Shown here one piece after another: positions 8,856-15,975 of a stretch of DNA of 52,338 nt. The translations under genes and the position numbers were made by a program. A model generated the notes under the pieces. It did no database searches and was not told the DNA's origin. It worked only from the letters and a program-made list of their open reading frames with translations. The stretch's first letter is position 1, and each line of letters starts with the position of its first letter. The DNA comes from Candidatus Avidehalobacter gallistercoris (GTDB taxonomy: Bacteria > Bacillota > Dehalobacteriia > UBA4068 > UBA4997). Location of the stretch: the NCBI GenBank assembly GCA_018715045.1, contig DVMH01000012.1, forward strand, positions 1 through 52,338, written 5' to 3'.

Positions 8856-9818
8856 ATGGATAACTTGACAATTTGGCAAAAGCCGGCAGGCAGCTGCGAG
8901 CGCTTTTTTCTGCCTGTGTACGGTGGCGGCGCCGAACTGCCGGTGACGATTTTAACGGGAGCTCAGCCGGGCCCTAAGGTGGTGGTTTCAGCTGGGGTAC
9001 ACTGCGCGGAATATGTTGGTATTCAGGCGGTGAACGAGCTGTCGGCAGAGCTTCTGCCGAAGAAACTATGTGGCACGCTTGTGCTGTTGCATTTGATGAA
9101 CCCAACAGGTTTTGCTAACCGCACCATGAGTATGGTGTATGAGGACGGCAAAAATTTAAACCGCGTTTTTCCGGGTGACAGCGAGGGTACGTTGGCTGAC
9201 CGTATTGCGTATACTGTAAGTCAAACGCTGCTGGCTGAGGCCGACGCGTATATCGACCTGCACAGCGGCGACGGCTATGAGGAGCTTACCCCTTACGTTT
9301 ATTATCAGGCCGCGGAGGAGCCGGATATTATGGCGCGTTCCCGGGCTATGGCCGCGCATGTGGACGTGCCGTATATGGTGCCCTCCCGCGTCAACAGCGG
9401 CGAGGCCTATCACGGCGCGGCGCTTTTCGGTGTTCCGGCCATTTTGATTGAACGCGGCGGCCTGGGCGTATGGCGGCAGCGGGAAGTGAACGCCTGCAAA
9501 AAAGATGTGCGCAATGTATTGCGTTTCCTTGGCCTGCTCGACGGGAAGCCGGAGGAGCGGCGTCATACTCCGGCGCAGGAATTTGCGGAGGCGGTTTATG
9601 CCAAGGCTGAACACACCGGCTGCTGGTATCCCCGCAAAAAGGTTGGCGAAAGCATTGCCGCCGGGGAGCTTTTGGGCGAGGTGCGAGATTGCTTTGGCAG
9701 CCTGCTGCAAAGCTGTCACGCTATGTCTGACGGAGTGCTGCTTTATCAGGTGCGCAGTCTGAACGTGCTGCAAGATGGAACGCTGCTGGCCTATGGCTTG
9801 ATTGCTCCACGTACCTGA
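8856..9818 (+). CDS. Zinc deacylase, succinylglutamate desuccinylase/aspartoacylase family
   Basis: Members hydrolyse the amide bond of N-acyl amino acids or related small amides using zinc. The 320-residue protein has the metal ligands in GVHCAEY (His49, Glu52) and a third His in DLHSGDG (His136), matching the family pattern H-x2-E...H. Residues KNLNRVFPG match the conserved substrate-binding Asn-Arg region. The C-terminal third forms the extra beta domain typical of AstE/AspA-like proteins. AGGAGG lies just after the previous stop, so it is the last gene of the importer operon. It probably acts in the cytoplasm on the imported compound. Confidence 0.87.
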   Translation: MDNLTIWQKPAGSCERFFLPVYGGGAELPVTILTGAQPGPKVVVSAGVHCAEYVGIQAVNELSAELLPKKLCGTLVLLHLMNPTGFANRTMSMVYEDGKNLNRVFPGDSEGTLADRIAYTVSQTLLAEADAYIDLHSGDGYEELTPYVYYQAAEEPDIMARSRAMAAHVDVPYMVPSRVNSGEAYHGAALFGVPAILIERGGLGVWRQREVNACKKDVRNVLRFLGLLDGKPEERRHTPAQEFAEAVYAKAEHTGCWYPRKKVGESIAAGELLGEVRDCFGSLLQSCHAMSDGVLLYQVRSLNVLQDGTLLAYGLIAPRT

Positions 9819-9854
9819 AAAGATAAACCTGAACATTGCGGCAGTAAATAAATT

Positions 9855-9895
9855 AAGACGGCATGGCTCTTGAAGAAGAGCCGTGCCGTCTTTTT
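9855..9895 (+). terminator. Rho-independent terminator of the ABC importer operon
   Basis: A 17-bp stem (9855-9871 with 9876-9892, one G-T pair) with loop GAAG is followed by a run of five T. It lies 37 bases after the deacylase stop and marks the operon end. Confidence 0.9.
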
Positions 9896-10168
9896 CTATC
9901 TTGGCTTAGCTTTATTTTAGTGTATGGTCTAATAATACCAAAGAATATGATAAAGCAGACGTTAATTATGGCTTTTAATTGGAATTGTGTGACATATGCG
10001 TGCAGGCAGATAAGCGGCGCGGGTGAAATCAACTGCAAAAATTCCGGTGAATACGGCGTCTGCTGCCCTGGTAAAATCATCGGCCTGATCTGCGATAACC
10101 GGTTTTTATTAAGCGGCTGGCGGCAGAAAGCGATACTTTGAATATCATACTGCTCTGGCTGTATCCTG
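9896..10168. other. Intergenic stretch without clear gene
   Basis: After the importer terminator I see no coding region with a ribosome site on either strand. A 92-codon plus-strand frame crosses the terminator and looks random. The convergent peptide-modification operon ends at 10169; I see no strong T-run terminator for it. Confidence 0.5.
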
Positions 10169-10780
10169 TTAATTTCGCTTTTTTACGGCATGTACAGGAC
10201 ATACCGTATGGCAATTCCCACAATGCAGGCAATGCTCTTGCCGGATTTGATATGGTGTTCCCGGTGCAATGCACCGTTGCGGACAGTTCTTTGCACAAGT
10301 TCCGCAGCCAATACAGTCGTTCGTGATTTTATACCCCTTCTCAGTGATCTGGCCGTTGCCAATAGCATATTTCTCCCGAAAAATAGGGTTGACGCCTAGA
10401 TGGAAATACTCAATTTCTCCATCAGTGATTTCAAATACGATTCCGGCCAGATGTCTTGTGTCGTCTGGATACACGTTGAATAGATAAGGCTGCTCCTCAA
10501 AAATTGTTTCGAGCCATTTTTCCTGTTCTGCGGCGGGCTTTGTTTTGGCGGACAGGCGAATCATCTCTTTGTATTTAGTATAGCCCAGTATTTGAACTCG
10601 TCCATCGGTTAAAAGCTGACGGCAAAAGTCTTTGCCCTTGGCCGTAAAAAAATACATAGCCTCCGGCTCATAATGAATGGCGCTGATATTGCGGATCTGC
10701 GGATCGCCATGTTCGCCAACTGTGGCGAAAGCCAATACACCCACATATTGCAGTTTTTGTAAACAAGTTTGCGCGTCCAT
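10169..10780 (-). CDS. Pyridoxamine-5'-phosphate-oxidase-like flavoprotein fused to a 2[4Fe-4S] ferredoxin
   Basis: The 203-residue protein begins with a PNPOx-like flavin-binding split barrel (about 1-135: LAFATVGEHGDPQIRNI is typical). It ends with a bacterial ferredoxin domain with CIGCGTCAKNCPQRC and CLHCGNCHTVCP, which can hold two [4Fe-4S] clusters. It can therefore pass electrons between a flavin and iron-sulfur clusters. It is the last gene of the minus-strand cluster behind the nitroreductase, with only a short gap. In this setting it may supply electrons to the radical SAM enzyme or the nitroreductase, but that is inference. Such fusions also occur as stand-alone genes in anaerobes. 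Confidence 0.88.
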   Translation of the reverse strand: MDAQTCLQKLQYVGVLAFATVGEHGDPQIRNISAIHYEPEAMYFFTAKGKDFCRQLLTDGRVQILGYTKYKEMIRLSAKTKPAAEQEKWLETIFEEQPYLFNVYPDDTRHLAGIVFEITDGEIEYFHLGVNPIFREKYAIGNGQITEKGYKITNDCIGCGTCAKNCPQRCIAPGTPYQIRQEHCLHCGNCHTVCPVHAVKKRN

Positions 10781-10792
10781 ATTATCTCTCCT

Positions 10793-11377
10793 TTAAAATC
10801 GCAGTACACGGCCATTTTTTCGGGGCTTGGGCGATGGGTGCTGGTCGCCTCTCTTGGGGTATCCCAAAAGAAGCTGCATGACGGCGTAATAGTCGGTGCG
10901 AATGTTCCATTTCTGCAAAATTTCCTGACCATAGGGGCCGGCAAAGGCCGTCCAGCCCTGGCCAATGTAGCAGGAGCCGATACCAAAGGCATCTGCTGTC
11001 AGCATCATGTTCTCAGCAGCCACGGCGCAGTCCTCGGCAGCAAAGAGAAAGTTTTTGGGGGCAAACATTGTAATGACCGTAGGCGCGTCATAAAAGGAAC
11101 TGACCAGCTTGGGGGCGTCAACGATGCTGGGCTGTTCTGTAGAAATGTAGCTGCCGTTTTCTGCCATACGGAAATTGGAGTTGGCTCGCTTGATTTTTCC
11201 CAGCTTCAGGTTGACTTCCTGATTCTGGCAAACAGCAAATATTACACTCTGCCGTCCTCCGGCACTGGGCGCATATAGCCCTGCCTCCAAAATATGTTTC
11301 AGGATTTCTTCTTCGATCTGCTTTGGTTCAAATCGCCGGATAGCCCGGCGGTGCTTCATCAATTCCAATATCTCCAT
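10793..11377 (-). CDS. Nitroreductase-family FMN oxidoreductase
   Basis: A 194-residue flavin enzyme of the nitroreductase fold. The N-terminus MKHRRAIRRFEPKQIEEE carries the FMN-phosphate-binding Arg residues, APSAGGRQS matches the conserved FMN loop, and GIGSCYIGQGW the later FMN site. Start ATG at 11377 is preferred because AAGAGGT (complement of 11384-11390) is 6 bases away; an adjacent ATG at 11380 is the alternative. It overlaps or abuts the stop of the radical SAM gene, so the two are probably translated together. Relatives near peptide-maturation genes oxidise or reduce peptide bonds or rings, but most members reduce small molecules. Confidence 0.9.
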   Translation of the reverse strand: MEILELMKHRRAIRRFEPKQIEEEILKHILEAGLYAPSAGGRQSVIFAVCQNQEVNLKLGKIKRANSNFRMAENGSYISTEQPSIVDAPKLVSSFYDAPTVITMFAPKNFLFAAEDCAVAAENMMLTADAFGIGSCYIGQGWTAFAGPYGQEILQKWNIRTDYYAVMQLLLGYPKRGDQHPSPKPRKNGRVLRF

Positions 11378-11379
11378 CA

Positions 11380-12411
11380 TTATACCTCTTTCCAGCATTG
11401 GGGGTCGGCATCATAAAAATCACCATGAGCGCCGCTGGCTACGGCAGGGCAACCACGGCAGTAGGCCAGCAGTTCGCACTTGGCGCATTTCTTAAACTTT
11501 GTGTAATCCCGATATGCTTCCATCTCGCATATCCACACATCAGCCAGACGATCCTCGAACGCATTGCCAACTTTGCTGTTTTGCACCCTGCGGCAGGCAA
11601 ACACATCTCCAGAGGGCAGGATGGTCAAATGACAGTTGCCGCAGTTGCAGCCGCCATAGATCATGCCGTCTTCCGTATTCTCAGGGATTTTGAAAACTCC
11701 TGTTTCATATTCATACAGTGTCCAAAGGTGATCTTTCTTGTTAAAGTAGGTCTGACAGCCTGCTGCCTCATAGGCCTTGAATTTTGCATCGCAGACGGCC
11801 AGCAGTTCCCGGTACTCCTGTGGTGTCATATCGTTGTTCTTTGTCTCGCTGGTGGGGCAGTATCGTGCAAAAGCGAACACGTCCACGCCGTACTTGACCA
11901 CTGTATCAATGATATCTGGGATTTCCTTGATATTCGTTCCGGATACCGTGGTCATGATTACACTGCGGATACCGGCATTTTTGATGCAGGCGATCTTCTC
12001 AAGTGTGCAGTCAAAGGAGCCGGGTTTGCGGAACCAGTCATGCGTTTCCCGCATTCCATCCAGAGAAAGCTGGTATTTTTGACAGCCATAGCTTTTCAAG
12101 CGTTTGCAGACTGCGTTGGTCAGGTGGAAAGGGTTGCCCATGATGGTAAATGGAATGTTCCTTGCTTTTAACAGTTCCAATAGCCGCCAGAAGTCCGGGT
12201 GCAGGATCGGATCGCCTCCGGTGATATAAAAGTAAGGAAGCCGATCATACATTTTGCAGAAATCCAGGCAGTTGGCAAGAACCTCCTGCATTTGTTCCCA
12301 GGTCATAGTATCCAATTTCTTGCAGTTGTCTTCTGAAAATATGTAACAGTGTTTGCATCGCTGATCGCATTCGTCTGTGATGTGCCACTGAAAAGAAAAA
12401 TACTGTTTCAT
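11380..12411 (-). CDS. Radical SAM/SPASM peptide-modifying enzyme
   Basis: This 343-residue enzyme likely installs a radical-based modification on the neighbouring Cys-repeat peptide. The radical SAM cluster motif CDQRCKHC (C-x3-C-x2-C) is at about residues 14-21, followed by the GGDP motif (YITGGDPILHPD). The C-terminal SPASM domain binds additional iron-sulfur clusters through the cysteines of GCNCGNCHL, FACRRV, KCAKCELLAYCRGCP and the final CWKEV. This architecture is that of sactionine/thioether-forming and related RiPP maturases. Together with the repeats of Ala-Cys-Gly in the adjacent precursor it matches what I recall as the ACGX-repeat peptide class; the name is from memory, not from a search. 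Confidence 0.93.
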   Translation of the reverse strand: MKQYFSFQWHITDECDQRCKHCYIFSEDNCKKLDTMTWEQMQEVLANCLDFCKMYDRLPYFYITGGDPILHPDFWRLLELLKARNIPFTIMGNPFHLTNAVCKRLKSYGCQKYQLSLDGMRETHDWFRKPGSFDCTLEKIACIKNAGIRSVIMTTVSGTNIKEIPDIIDTVVKYGVDVFAFARYCPTSETKNNDMTPQEYRELLAVCDAKFKAYEAAGCQTYFNKKDHLWTLYEYETGVFKIPENTEDGMIYGGCNCGNCHLTILPSGDVFACRRVQNSKVGNAFEDRLADVWICEMEAYRDYTKFKKCAKCELLAYCRGCPAVASGAHGDFYDADPQCWKEV

Positions 12412-12463
12412 GTTTTATCCTCGCTATATCAAACCGAACAAGCCGGTTGAATTTTAAGAGTTT

Positions 12464-12488
12464 CCCGGCAAGGCTCAGCCTTGCCGGG
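12464..12488 (-). terminator. Hairpin between precursor and radical SAM genes
   Basis: A perfect 10-bp GC-rich stem (12464-12473 with 12479-12488), loop of five bases, lies 15 bases after the precursor stop. In the minus direction it is followed by a weak T-containing tail only. It probably acts as a partial terminator or an RNA-stabilising hairpin that keeps precursor mRNA above enzyme mRNA. Confidence 0.7.
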
Positions 12489-12503
12489 GAGGCTGGCGCT
12501 AAA

Positions 12504-12716
12504 CTACTTGTCGCCAGCGCCGCAGGCAGAACCGCAGGCGGTGGGCTGCTCAGTGGTGTTGTCAGATGCGCCGCAGGCAGAACCGCAGGCGGCGGGCTGC
12601 TCCGTGGTGTTGTCAGATGCGCCGCAGGCAGAACCGCAAGCGGCGGGCTGCTCAGCAGGCTTATCAGATGCGCCGCAGGCAGTGCCGGCCCAGCCGTACA
12701 GATTAGAAAGTGCCAT
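12504..12716 (-). CDS. Cys-repeat precursor peptide with seven Ala-Cys-Gly motifs
   Basis: A 70-residue peptide whose N-terminal 11 residues (MALSNLYGWAG) act as a short leader or recognition part. The rest is a tandem array: all seven cysteines occur in ACGA or ACGS, with spacers such as SDNTTEQP. The repeat period is 17 residues (51 bases), holding two ACG motifs each after the first. AGGAGGT (complement of 12725-12731) stands 8 bases before the ATG. It is the first gene of the minus-strand operon, directly before the radical SAM/SPASM gene, the standard order for a RiPP precursor. The mature form and function are unknown. Confidence 0.9.
   Translation of the reverse strand: MALSNLYGWAGTACGASDKPAEQPAACGSACGASDNTTEQPAACGSACGASDNTTEQPTACGSACGAGDK
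12530..12682. repeat. 51-bp tandem repeats in the precursor gene
   Basis: About three consecutive 51-base units make up the precursor. The first two are almost identical; the unit nearest the start codon has diverged in its spacer (KPAEQP instead of NTTEQP). Copy number is likely to vary between strains. It is protein-coding and not a CRISPR: there are no unique spacers. Boundaries are approximate. Confidence 0.85.
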
Positions 12717-12742
12717 AATTATCTACCTCCTGTTGTGATTGT

Positions 12743-12762
12743 CGAACCTGGTTCCCGGTTCG
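12743..12762. promoter_or_regulatory. Inverted repeat in the precursor leader
   Basis: CGAACC (12743-12748) and GGTTCG (12757-12762) form a 6-bp dyad with an 8-base spacer, between the -10 box and the ribosome site of the precursor gene. It could be an operator or a leader RNA hairpin; the sequence does not decide. Confidence 0.4.
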
Positions 12763-12766
12763 CAGT

Positions 12767-12794
12767 TTTATATTAAATAGTTTTTACCTGACAA
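12767..12794 (-). promoter_or_regulatory. Promoter of the peptide-modification operon
   Basis: On the minus strand, TTGTCA (complement of 12789-12794), a 16-base spacer and TATAAA (complement of 12767-12772) form a good sigma-A promoter about 50 bases before the precursor start. Confidence 0.65.
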
Positions 12795-12839
12795 ACAAGT
12801 AGGCACTTTTTTATTACCCGGTCACTTTATTGTAACTTA

Positions 12840-12868
12840 TTGCATAAACCGCAATATTGCGTTATAAT
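12840..12868 (+). promoter_or_regulatory. Promoter and palindromic operator of the HxlR regulator gene
   Basis: TTGCAT (12840-12845), 17-base spacer and a perfect TATAAT (12863-12868) form the plus-strand promoter. Inside the spacer lies the perfect 12-base palindrome CGCAATATTGCG at 12850-12861, a likely operator for autoregulation and perhaps for the divergent precursor promoter 56 bases away. Confidence 0.75.
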
Positions 12869-12913
12869 TTGAGTGTAACATTCTATTTTAAACTTCTGGG
12901 AGAGTATATAGCT

Positions 12914-13249
12914 ATGTTGACAAAAGAAGAATTGCCGGACTGCCCTGTTGCCACTACAGTTCAACTAATTGGCAGCAAGTGGAAACTTCTGATTTTGCGC
13001 AATTTGTTACAAAGGCCCTGGCGGTTCAACGAGTTAAGGAAAGACCTGAATGGTATCAGCCAGAAAGTGCTTACTGACAGTTTGCGGGCAATGGAATCTG
13101 ACGGGATTATCAATCGCATGGTATATGCCGAAGTGCCGCCACGCGTGGAATACTCATTGAGTGAGTTGGGCGAATCCATGCGTCCTATTCTTGACGCTAT
13201 GGAAGTGTGGGGCTGTGGATATCAGGAAAAAGTACGTAACGAAAGTTAA
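12914..13249 (+). CDS. HxlR-family winged-helix transcriptional regulator
   Basis: A 111-residue DNA-binding protein. It has the family hallmarks: an N-terminal Cys (LPDCPVATTVQLIGSKW), the winged helix with LRNLLQRPWRFNELRKDL, and GISQKVLTDSLRAMESDGII as the recognition part. HxlR proteins respond to reactive electrophiles, aldehydes or redox change, often via that Cys. Start ATG 12914 follows GGGAG at 12898-12902; the frame extends further upstream without a better ribosome site. It is divergent from the Cys-peptide operon and is its most likely regulator. Confidence 0.87.
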   Translation: MLTKEELPDCPVATTVQLIGSKWKLLILRNLLQRPWRFNELRKDLNGISQKVLTDSLRAMESDGIINRMVYAEVPPRVEYSLSELGESMRPILDAMEVWGCGYQEKVRNES

Positions 13250-13741
13250 CGATAGATGAAATAGACGAAGAGTGGTGAATCAGACGTAAATGTATCTTGC
13301 GTTTGCTGGGGCTATATGTGATATTACTTAAAAGCATATCCCGCGACTGCTGATATGGAACTTTGTATACTGAATTGTTTTTCAGCAATCGCAAGAGAAA
13401 AAATATATGCTTTCTCTCATTATATCTCTCGTCTGAGAAACCCCGGTCGTTTTAGCATGGAAAAAGTGGCAGGCGTCAGAGGTTGAAGCAAGTTTATTTA
13501 TCATTTTTCTTATGCATTACTAAAAGGCATGGGTCTTGATAAATTATAAGTATTAGACATTTTGAACAATTTATATTATAATTATAAAAGGTGTTCCAGA
13601 AAGGAATGCCTCTATTTTTCTCTAACGGAAAGGAAATTTGCAATATCTATGCACGATTCGTTAGGCTTGAAGCTTTTCTGAGATATTATCGGGTGGATTG
13701 AAGATAACAATATACAATAGAAAGGTGGTAAGTAAACCAAT
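13250..13741. other. 492-base intergenic region, AT-rich
   Basis: No reading frame with support is seen. The left part is AT-rich, with many stops on both strands. The only clear signal is the promoter at 13554-13582; about 150 bases of leader separate it from the cupin gene. GGTGTTCC/GGAATGCC at about 13591-13613 can form a weak imperfect hairpin. Confidence 0.5.
13554..13582 (+). promoter_or_regulatory. Promoter upstream of the cupin operon
   Basis: TAGACA (13554-13559), 17-base spacer, TATAAT (13577-13582). It is the best sigma-A candidate ahead of the cupin-flavodoxin-aldo/keto reductase genes. Confidence 0.6.
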
Positions 13742-14185
13742 ATGAAATATTTGTTTTATGAAGATTTTGCAAAAGAAAATGTATTTGGGAAAGGCCGTTT
13801 TAATGAAGCATTCGCCCAATATTTTATTGGGAAATCCTTTTTAAACCCATTAACCGACTCGAAAGAAACGGCGGTTTTTCTCGCCAACGTAACCTTTGAG
13901 CCGGGCTGCCGCAACAACTGGCATATTCACCATGCCAAAAGCGGCGGGGGTCAGCTTCTGATTTGTACGGCAGGTGAGGGTTGGTATCAGGAAGAAAATA
14001 AGCAGCCCGTTTCTCTTGTTGCCGGAACAGTCATCACGATTCCGGCAGAGGTTAAGCACTGGCACGGTGCGAAGAAGGATAGTTGGTTTTCACACATTGC
14101 TGTGGAAGTACCGGGAGAGAATACCTCGAATGAATGGTGCGAACCTGTAAGCGATGAAGAATATAACAAATTGGAGGAAAGATAA
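13742..14185 (+). CDS. Cupin-domain protein
   Basis: A 147-residue single-domain cupin. Metal ligands are visible in the first cupin motif (WHIHHAKSGGGQ) and the second (PAEVKHWHGA). Close relatives lie next to carboxymuconolactone decarboxylase-like proteins, as here, and are often annotated as small quinone- or aldehyde-related enzymes; the reaction is not known. AGGTGG precedes the ATG. It is the first gene of the redox operon and its stop is just before the flavodoxin start. Confidence 0.87.
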   Translation: MKYLFYEDFAKENVFGKGRFNEAFAQYFIGKSFLNPLTDSKETAVFLANVTFEPGCRNNWHIHHAKSGGGQLLICTAGEGWYQEENKQPVSLVAGTVITIPAEVKHWHGAKKDSWFSHIAVEVPGENTSNEWCEPVSDEEYNKLEER

Positions 14186-14186
14186 A

Positions 14187-14654
14187 ATGAAAAAATTAGT
14201 TGCATACTTTTCGGCAAGCGGCGTCACCAGGAACGTTGCGGAGCGTTTGGCAAATGTGGCAGACGCAGACCTTTTTGAAATTAAGCCCGCTGTTCCCTAT
14301 ACTCGTGCCGATCTTGACTGGACAAACAAAAATAGCCGCAGTTCTGTTGAGATGAGCAATCCTGATTCCCGTCCTGAAATCGCAGAACGGCTTTCCGATA
14401 TGGAGAACTATGATACCGTATTTATCGGTTTCCCGATTTGGTGGTATGTTGCTCCCACCATTATAAATACTTTTTTGGAAAGTTACGATTTTGGTGGGAA
14501 AACAATGATCCCCTTTGCTACTTCAGGTGGCAGCGGAATGGGTAAAACCGTAGAAGTACTGAAATCTCTTTGCCCGAGTGCAGATTGGGAGCAGGGTAAA
14601 ATGCTGAATAGTGTTTCTGACCGGGAGCTGGCAGATTGGATAAAAGGTCTTTAA
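14187..14654 (+). CDS. Flavodoxin
   Basis: A 155-residue FMN electron carrier. The FMN phosphate loop YFSASGVTRNVAERL follows the first strand, and the later loops FIGFPIWWYVAPTII and ATSGGSGMGKT match the long flavodoxin type that resembles NADPH-dependent reductases of small molecules. ATG 14187 is chosen because GGAGG at 14173-14177 precedes it. An in-frame ATG at 14154 lies inside the cupin gene and lacks a ribosome site. It sits one base after the cupin stop. Confidence 0.88.
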   Translation: MKKLVAYFSASGVTRNVAERLANVADADLFEIKPAVPYTRADLDWTNKNSRSSVEMSNPDSRPEIAERLSDMENYDTVFIGFPIWWYVAPTIINTFLESYDFGGKTMIPFATSGGSGMGKTVEVLKSLCPSADWEQGKMLNSVSDRELADWIKGL

Positions 14655-14923
14655 TTGAAAGGCTGACTTATGACAGAAAAAATGCCCTGTGGTTAATTCT
14701 TTATGATACAGGGGATTCGGATCTTGGCCGTTTGAACAGAAATGCCAAAGATCTTATGCAGATTTATAACCGCCTGTCCGCCAGTTAGATACAGGCATTA
14801 TTACAATGGTGAAAAACTCTGTTAGGCTGCTGGTCTATTCCCCGCCTGAAAAAAGACCTGCACCCCATATGGAAAAATGAAAGAAAAAAGTGTGTTTTTA
14901 CGGGCGTATAAGGAGACAAAGAT
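14655..14923 (+). other. Gap with a possible decayed reading frame
   Basis: Between flavodoxin and aldo/keto reductase a 45-codon open stretch (about 14653-14787) has no start codon and ends in a stop (near LMQIYNRLSAS). It does not resemble a family I recognise with certainty. It may be the remnant of a lost gene of the operon, or chance. The following 130 bases hold a GTATAAGGAG ribosome site for the next gene. Confidence 0.3.
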
Positions 14924-15961
14924 ATGGAATACACAAGATTAGGAGATTCAGACCTTCATATATCCCGTATTTGTCTGGGGTGTATGGGGTTTGGCGAAGC
15001 GGGTAAGGGGCAGCACAGTTGGACGATTGATGAGACTCATTCCCGTGAAATCATTAAAAAAGGGCTTGAGCTTGGCGTTAATTTCTTTGATACGGCGATT
15101 GCCTATCAAAGCGGAACAAGTGAACAGTATCTTGGCAGAGCAATTCGGGATTTTGCAAAACGCGATGATGTTGTTATTGCAACAAAGTTTCTTCCCCGTA
15201 CTCCTGATGAAGTTGAAAACGGTGTTACCGGGCAGCAGCATATCGAAAGAATGCTGAATAAAAGTCTTGAAAATCTCGGAACGGACTATGTAGATTTATA
15301 TATCTATCATATGTGGGATTATGCAACGCCGCTTTATGATGTTATGGAGGGTTTGAACAACGCTGTAAAAGCAGGTAAAGCCCGCTATATAGGTATTTCT
15401 AACTGCTTTGCCTATCAGCTGGCACAGGCAAACGCACTTGCTGAAAAAGAGGGATTTGCGCAATTTGTATCGGTGCAGGGGCATTATAATTTAATCTTTC
15501 GTGAGGAAGAACGGGAAATGGCAAAACTCTGCAAAGAAGAGAATATTGCAACGACACCGTATAGTGCCCTGGCCGGCGGACGGCTCTCCAGACGCCCCGG
15601 TGAAACCTCAAAGCGTTTGCAGGAGGACAGTTACGCACATCTGAAATATGATTCCACCGCCGCACAGGACGGTATTATTATTGATCGTGTAGCGGAACTT
15701 GCGGAAAAACACGGTGTTTCTATGACGGAAATTTCTCTTGCATGGCTCTTAACAAAGGTTACGGCTCCCGTTGTGGGTGCAACGAAGCTGCATCACATTG
15801 AGGGTGCGGCGAAATCAGTCGAGCTTACTTTAACCGCTGATGAAATGACATATTTGGAACAAGCTTATGTTCCCCATAAATTAGTGGGCGTAATGGCACA
15901 AAATACACCTGATACCGTCAGGCAGCCGCACGTCTGGTCTACAGGAAACCAGAAAATCTGA
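14924..15961 (+). CDS. Aldo/keto reductase
   Basis: A 345-residue NADPH-dependent carbonyl reductase with a TIM-barrel fold. The catalytic tetrad is visible: Asp and Tyr in FFDTAIAYQSG, Lys in VIATKFLP and His in DLYIYHMWD. Barrel strands RYIGISNCF and the NADP-binding part PVVGATKLHHIEG are present. AAGGAG at 14909-14914 precedes the ATG. Length and sequence place it in the YajO/Tas-like group that includes oxidoreductases for aldehydes and ketones. Its operon partners (cupin, flavodoxin, CMD-like) suggest detoxification or reduction of a small organic compound; the substrate is unknown. Confidence 0.93.
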   Translation: MEYTRLGDSDLHISRICLGCMGFGEAGKGQHSWTIDETHSREIIKKGLELGVNFFDTAIAYQSGTSEQYLGRAIRDFAKRDDVVIATKFLPRTPDEVENGVTGQQHIERMLNKSLENLGTDYVDLYIYHMWDYATPLYDVMEGLNNAVKAGKARYIGISNCFAYQLAQANALAEKEGFAQFVSVQGHYNLIFREEEREMAKLCKEENIATTPYSALAGGRLSRRPGETSKRLQEDSYAHLKYDSTAAQDGIIIDRVAELAEKHGVSMTEISLAWLLTKVTAPVVGATKLHHIEGAAKSVELTLTADEMTYLEQAYVPHKLVGVMAQNTPDTVRQPHVWSTGNQKI

Positions 15962-15975
15962 AAGGAGCACCAATA

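Noticed and set aside
9863-10141. 92-codon frame after the importer operon
   Set aside because: It begins inside the terminator hairpin, shows no domain and no ribosome site.
12504-12716. Possible CRISPR array
   Set aside because: Units are adjacent without unique spacers, in a protein frame, and no cas genes are nearby.
12447-12776. Plus-strand repetitive frames opposite the Cys-repeat precursor
   Set aside because: They reflect the 51-bp repeats read backwards (Gly/Arg/Ala repeats). The minus-strand frame has a perfect ribosome site, promoter and an rSAM neighbour.
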